A stretch of 64,000 nt of DNA from Theropithecus gelada. Its lineage: Eukaryota > Chordata > Mammalia > Primates > Cercopithecidae. This document shows positions 59,301-64,000 of this stretch, in pieces; the stretch's first letter is position 1, and each line of letters opens with the position of its first letter. A program made the position numbers and the translations under genes. Under the pieces are notes generated by a model. That model made no database searches and was not told where the DNA came from. It was given only the letters and a program-made list of their open reading frames with translations. The stretch is taken from positions 11,363,006-11,427,005 of the forward strand of contig NC_037673.1 in assembly GCF_003255815.1 (NCBI RefSeq), given 5' to 3'.

Positions 59301-60150
59301 ATATTTTAAAGGATACTGTTTCATTGAAAAAACTGATTATTTTAAATTAGGGTAGAACATTCAATATACTTTTCTTTAAGTGCATATTTCATTCTCCAAA
59401 CTCTATTTCTTCCAATAAGATCAAGTATATTAAGTCATACATCCAGTCAGAAAGTTGGTCATGGCACAGTTAGTACATGTACTGTGCCTCCCACCTTCTT
59501 AATTCCTAACATGAGTGTGAATAAGAGTTTGAAGTTTGATGCTGTAGTGCTTTTTCATTATAGTGCTCTGTTAGGTGATCTGTTAATTGTTCCCGTAGTT
59601 ACTGTGTGCTTGGTCAACCACTTTGGACAGTCATCTCAGCTGTACTTCTTGAGGAATTTATGCAAATCAGCTCCTTCTTCAACTGCTTTAAAATAGGAAG
59701 CTTTTCTCTATTTCTGAAACTCCTTAAACTTCCCTCCTTAGAATACTTCCCACTATAGTCAAACAAGTAGGAACAAAGAGAATGGTCCAATCCTTCTTCC
59801 CTCTACTTGCTAATATAATAATCACTGTCGTGAAATCATTAGGCTGATGCTTCACAGCTTAGAACCTTCATCTTATTCATAGTGCAACCTAATAAAAAGG
59901 CCATCTTGTCATCTAAAATAATGTAGTATCATCAATTCCGCATAGTTTAATATAAATGCATTGTTATTTTAGAAAGTAGATTATCCTAAAAAGAAAACAG
60001 AAAACAGTATATGGAAATAGCAATACTATGCTGACCCTAAGACATTTTTCTTTGTCCATACCTAGCGTCACAAGTTCAAATGAGGGGTAGCAGATGAACT
60101 GTATGTGTGAAGGTGCTGGGCATAAGAGCTAAGGGAGTCTTGGAGAAAAA
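56341..60150. other. Long unassigned tract
   Basis: About 3.8 kb with no named repeat and no supported gene. The longest frame is 113 codons at 57678-58019, minus strand, with no recognised domain. AT-rich tandem units at 57606-57684 are the only local structure listed. Such repeat-poor sequence is where conserved non-coding elements would be sought by alignment. Confidence 0.4.
57606..57684. repeat. AT-rich 17-base tandem repeat with flanking copies
   Basis: The unit aattatatctataaaag is present at 57638-57654 and again, with one change, at 57655-57671. The sequence 'aattatatcaaatg' occurs both before (about 57607-57620) and directly after (57671-57684) the pair. Confidence 0.82.
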
Positions 60151-60159
60151 GGTGAACAC

Positions 60160-60471
60160 GCCAGGCGTGGTGGCTCATCCCTATAATCCCAGCACTTTGG
60201 GAAGCCGAGGTGGGCAGACCACAAAGTCAGGAGATCAAGACCATCCTGGCTAACATGGTGAAACCCCGTCTCTACTAAAAATACAAAAAATTAGCTGGGC
60301 ATGGTGGCGGGTGCCTATAGTCCCAGCTACTCGGGAGGCTGAGGCAGGACAATGGCGTGAACCCGGGAGGCGGAGCTTGCAGTGAGCCGAGATTGCACCA
60401 CTGCACTCCAGCCTGGGTGACAGAAGGAGACTCCATCTCATAAAACAAACAAACAAACAAACAAAAACAAC
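60160..60471 (+). repeat. AluY: AluY with target duplication
   Basis: A forward Alu with 'ggagatcaagaccatcctgg' and 'caatggcgtgaacccgggag', which are Y-type. The tail is (AAAC)n. The 9-base direct repeat ggtgaacac at 60151-60159 and 60472-60480 is the target duplication. It lacks the YR-specific 'ggctcaagcc' variant (it reads 'ggctcatccc'), so it probably predates the monkey-specific copies. Confidence 0.92.
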
Positions 60472-60480
60472 GGTGAACAC

Positions 60481-61099
60481 ATATTCAGTCAAAACTGGTC
60501 CCATTTCTTTAAAAATGAAAGCAAAGTGTCAGTCATCATATTAACCTACAGGCAGTTCACAATCTCACCTGTCATGAATTTCTTACAACAAATACATAAT
60601 TACTTGAGCTTCCTGGTTATTTGAGTGCCACGTAATATTTGATTGTATGTGAACTAGGATCATAATGGCCTACTAGTTACTACAACATAGATTTAGGGAT
60701 TGAGATATAATAATTAATTCAAGTAAAACAAATTCTTCTAACTATGGCTTACTTTTCCAAACATAAGGATTATATTATTAAACTCTACCTTTCAATCTCT
60801 TAATACGCAAACTCTAAAGACAGCATACTTTGCATATATCCACTGAAAATATTTTTTAAGTTAAATTCCATCAACAAATCATCCAGATGCTGATCCAATC
60901 CTACTACTATGAATTGCAATTTGATGAATACTTGCAACAAGTGCCTCAGGTAATTCCCTCATAGTAAACCTATATGAGAATTATTTTCCTAGTCTAGAGG
61001 TGAGGAAATGAAGACCAGAAGTTGTTTATCCTTAATCTTCACATTCCCTAAGAAGAAGTCCCCTTAGCATTCAAATCTATTACATAAATAAGTGTGAAG
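60481..61099. other. Unassigned sequence
   Basis: AT-rich. A possible MIR-like antisense piece lies near 60940-61030 ('gtctagaggtgaggaaatga'), too weak to list separately. Confidence 0.35.
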
Positions 61100-61109
61100 A
61101 TTTAAGGAA

Positions 61110-61417
61110 GGCCTGGCACAGTGGCTTACGCCAGTAATCCAGCACTTTGGGAGGGCAAGGCAGGCGAATAGCTTTGAGTTCAGGAATTCAAAACCAGCCT
61201 GGGCAACATGGAGAAACCCCATCTCTATGAAAAATATAAAAATTAGCCGGGTGTGGTGGCATGTAGTCCTGTAGTCCCAGATATTCAGGAGGCAGAGGCT
61301 GGAGGACCGCTTGAGCTCAGGAAGTGGAGGGTGCAGTGAACCAAGATCGTGCCACTGCATACCAGACTGGGTGACAAAGTGAGACCATGTCTCAGAAAAA
61401 AAAAAGAAAAAACATAT
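61110..61417 (+). repeat. AluJ: AluJ with target duplication
   Basis: A forward old Alu with J-type features: 'gaccgcttgagctcaggaag' and 'ccagcctgggcaacatggag'. The direct repeat atttaaggaa lies at 61100-61109 and 61418-61427. The 144-codon minus-strand frame at 61064-61498 is an antisense Alu translation and not a gene. Confidence 0.92.
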
Positions 61418-61427
61418 ATTTAAGGAA

Positions 61428-62170
61428 AAACTCATGTGAAGCACTACACTTTGGAAAGTTCTACAGTACAAAAGATCAAGTATGTAACAAGAGGCCATGG
61501 GTAACTCTGTGAGGCATTACGAGAGCCCTGCCAATACCAGTCCACTTCATTTGCTGTTAGCCGCAATTGACCTTAATTTTCAGTCATCTTGTCCAGCAGC
61601 ACTAGGAAGGCAATCAAACTTTTATAGGAGTGAACTTTTTAGGGGAGGGATGTACTATTAAATTATATAATAACAATGATAATACTATTTCTAGTGAATA
61701 AATTATATTTGTTTTTTATATTTGCCACATTCAAAGACTTCTCCCAGAAGCGTGTGTGAGCTCCAAAAAGGGGTTCTCAGTAGTCACTACCTCAGGTTCC
61801 ACATCAAAGTATAGGTCTTGCTGATGAGTAGTGGAAGGAGAAGAAATGTAATAAATTTCTAAATGTAAGCATGTTAAAATATTTGACAATATATTTTATT
61901 AATGGAAATAATGCATATATAATATTTAACATCATGTTAAACATATTATTCTTATACAGAAGTACGTGTATATACAATGCACATATATAATATACATATA
62001 TAGTATAAATATATATTTATATACTCTATGCATCTGTAATATACTATTCTACTATAAACATATATACATACTACATATACTATATGTCTATATAAATTAT
62101 CTGTAACATGTTTTTAAAATATAGACAAAAATGGAAAATGTAGTTAAGAAGGTAAGAAAATGGTACTTTT
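61428..62170. other. Unassigned sequence with AT microsatellite-like tract
   Basis: No gene. An AT-rich region at about 61905-62100 has many 'acatatata' and 'tatatatttatata' units. Confidence 0.45.
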
Positions 62171-62665
62171 CATCCCTCCTAGGGATGTGTCTTCAAGAAC
62201 TCGGTCTCACGTGCCCTTTATATCGACTTGTGCTATGATTCAGTCCATTTTGCCTTCCCAAAGTCTTTTAAACTCACCCTCTCTCCTCATTTTCACTACA
62301 ATTCACCTGGTTAAGTTCTTTGTCAAACTTTTGCCTGGACTACTCCAACAACCTCCAAACTGGCTTCCCAAACACACTGATTCTCTCCCATTTATTCTTC
62401 ATGCAATTGCCAGAGTCATCTGGCTAAATCACAGATCTGATCATGTCATACAATATCATCCCTGACCTGTGACATTCTTCAATGACTGTCACATGTACCC
62501 AGCTGCATTGCAAAGGCAACAAGGTGCCGTGATCTCTGGCCTCCTGCCCACCTCACTGGCCTCAATTTCTTGCACTGCCTCCCACAGTCATCACAACAAT
62601 CACACGAAGCTATTTCCAGGGCCCCAGATACACCATGTTCTCTTTCCTACCTAGATTCTACAGTA
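62171..62665 (+). mobile_element. L2: L2 LINE fragment
   Basis: The order 'tggactactccaacaacctc', 'caaactggcttcccaaacac', 'tcatctggctaaatcacaga', 'tctgatcatgtcatacaata' and 'cctcactggcctcaatttct' is the L2 ORF2 C-terminal to 3' region in forward orientation. Frames at 62160-62465 and beyond are remnants or chance, and no catalytic motif is retained. Confidence 0.65.
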
Positions 62666-62959
62666 CGGATAAAGCATGTAGGTTCCAGCAGCAGTCCACC
62701 CAGATTCAAAATCTGCTGCTCCCACTTAGTCGCTGAGGCCTGGTCAAGCTACTACCCCTGTTGAAACTGCAGCTTCTGCTGTGATACAGAGGAGGTAGCT
62801 GGACCTAACCTATGGCTTAGGTGTGAGGATCATCAGGTGTGTATGAGATCATTCCTGCAAAGTTTTCCATACAGTGCTTGGCTCACACACAGGTAATATC
62901 TGTGGGCCTTCTTTCCAGAGCTAAAAATGCACTGCACTTCACAAGAAGGGACAAGTCTT

Positions 62960-63320
62960 AGCCCCCATGGAGCACATGTTCCGCTGGAGACAGACACTAA
63001 CAAGTATAATACATAGTGTGTTGGAAGTAAAAACTCCCATGAAGAAACTAAAGCTGGCCAGGAGTGTCATTTTCATTAGGTTGGGCAGAGAAAACATTAA
63101 TGGGAAAGTGGCATTGGACCAAAGATTTGTAAGAGGTGAGAAGGTGAACCATACAGAAATCTGAGAAACATTCCAGGCAGACAAAACCACAAGGCAAGGA
63201 CCCTGAGACGGGGAATATGCCTGGAGAGTTTGGAGAATAGAAAGGAGATCAGTGTCTGGAGCCAAATTTTGCCTGGGCAAGTGATAATGAAAGCAAAGAG
63301 AACGGTGGTGGTGATGCAGA
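62960..63320 (-). mobile_element. L2: L2 LINE fragment (antisense)
   Basis: Blocks 'gaaacattccaggcagacaa' and 'aaccacaaggcaaggaccct' are the complement of the L2 segment that reads 'gggcctttgcacttgctgttcc' in its own direction. It is the same part of L2 as at 18.2 kb and 55.3 kb. Confidence 0.62.
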
Positions 63321-63439
63321 TCAGAGTGTTCTGGGGGCCATTTGAAGGGTATAGGCTTTTACTCTGAGCGCAGTGGAAAAGTATATGACTGCCACTGGCT
63401 ATTACTACTTATTAATGCTTCTAGGAAATTTCAGCCCAA

Positions 63440-63605
63440 TCTCCCAAGTTGGCTCAAGAGCTTCATGTGTCTGCCCCGACAGGACATCTGAAACCTCTAT
63501 TATGGCACAGCAGTCCCCCATCTGAACTCCTGGAAGACAAGGCTCAGGTATTCATCTCGGTGTCCCCAGCACTCTGTGGGTTACTCAGCATGCAGGAATG
63601 GCTTA
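63440..63605 (+). mobile_element. L2: L2 LINE 3' end
   Basis: The sequence 'actcctggaagacaaggctc' followed by 'catctcggtgtccccagcac' and 'gttactcagcatgcaggaat' follows the L2 3' UTR terminal segment in forward orientation. Confidence 0.55.
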
Positions 63606-63854
63606 ATTAAGAACGACTTTGAGAAGACCCCCCAAAAGTGTCCGTTCTACAGTGCACTAAATATACTCTGTATGATCCTAAAAATAGTGATGGGAAATAA
63701 GCATATGCCTTCCACTGACATCATGTTTAAATTCTCAGCACTTTCAGCAATACGATGCAGTGATGCTGGACTATTTTGCTGAGATTCTTTCATTTTACAA
63801 TTTTGAAAAATTCTCGCATGGGTTATCTAAATCTGTTTCAAAAATAACCCTGTG

Positions 63855-63960
63855 CTTTTTAGATTTAAGTAACTCCATTTTCCAAATAAGGAAATTGAAG
63901 CTCAAAATATCAAGCGACGAGTGGAAAGTCTCAGTCCTATAATTCAGAAACCCACCACCC
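63855..63960 (-). repeat. MIR: MIR-like SINE (antisense), partial
   Basis: The block 'ttccaaataaggaaattgaa' followed by 'gctcaaaatatcaagcgacg' resembles the antisense MIR core, but the usual 'cttgcccaaggtcac' part is lost. Confidence 0.45.
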
Positions 63961-64000
63961 AGGAAAAGGGCCCTGACGCTTGTAAAGAATGCATGGCTGC

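Noticed and set aside
61064..61498. 144-codon minus-strand frame
   Set aside because: It is the antisense translation of an AluJ. Similar Alu-derived frames at 14653, 28105, 36792 and 60250 were rejected for the same reason.

Overview
This window is mammalian nuclear DNA, almost certainly from an Old World monkey (macaque, baboon or vervet group). It is AT-rich, with no operons, bacterial promoters or long open frames. It is filled with primate interspersed repeats. Two Alus (28031-28353 and 36732-37036) carry variants typical of the cercopithecoid AluYR lineage rather than human AluY: 'ggctcaagcctg' near the start, and 'aactagccgggcgaggtggc' after the middle A-rich linker. The clade call rests on these variants and on my memory of the consensus sequences. 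I could not search a database.

I found no protein-coding gene, exon, tRNA, rRNA or CRISPR array that I can support. Every open frame of about 100 codons or more falls in a repeat (L1, L2, HAL1/L1M, MaLR internal region, Alu) or in unremarkable sequence, and none has the features of a gene. The window reads as intergenic or deep intronic sequence. All identifiable protein relics belong to dead LINE elements.

Layout. 1-6.5 kb holds a complete MER1-type hAT transposon with its target duplication, a MIR, a free left Alu monomer and an AluS. 6.5-9.6 kb is an old L1M 3' end followed by a HAL1/L1M ORF1-type relic and an AluS. 9.6-20 kb is mostly unassigned, with an AluS, two hAT-Charlie MITEs, a MIR and an L2 fragment. 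20-25 kb has AluJ, AluS, L2 and several MIRs. 25.0-27.4 kb is a structurally complete MSTA-type MaLR element with two LTRs and a matching GTCAG duplication. 27.6-30.3 kb is an antisense 5'-truncated L1 interrupted by a young AluYR with a 44-base T tract. 30-37 kb is largely unassigned, with a MER2 element, an L2, a polypyrimidine tract, quasi-palindromes and the second AluYR. 37.5-38.5 kb is a MER1B split by an ERVL-like LTR that itself contains a TA/TG microsatellite. 42.35-48.57 kb is an almost full-length antisense primate L1 with ORF1 and ORF2 broken by frameshifts. 48.6-64 kb has a 5'-truncated Alu, a probable solo LTR, a long fragmented L2 interrupted by a MER5A and by an unrecognised 434-base segment, an AluY, an AluJ and more L2.

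Nothing here supports a new multi-gene system. The best leads are structural: the nested MER1B/LTR/microsatellite, the complete MaLR, the near full-length L1, the compound inverted repeats at 15.7 and 32.0 kb, a 38-base direct repeat 1.6 kb apart, and the unexplained insertion inside the L2 at 54.5-55.0 kb.
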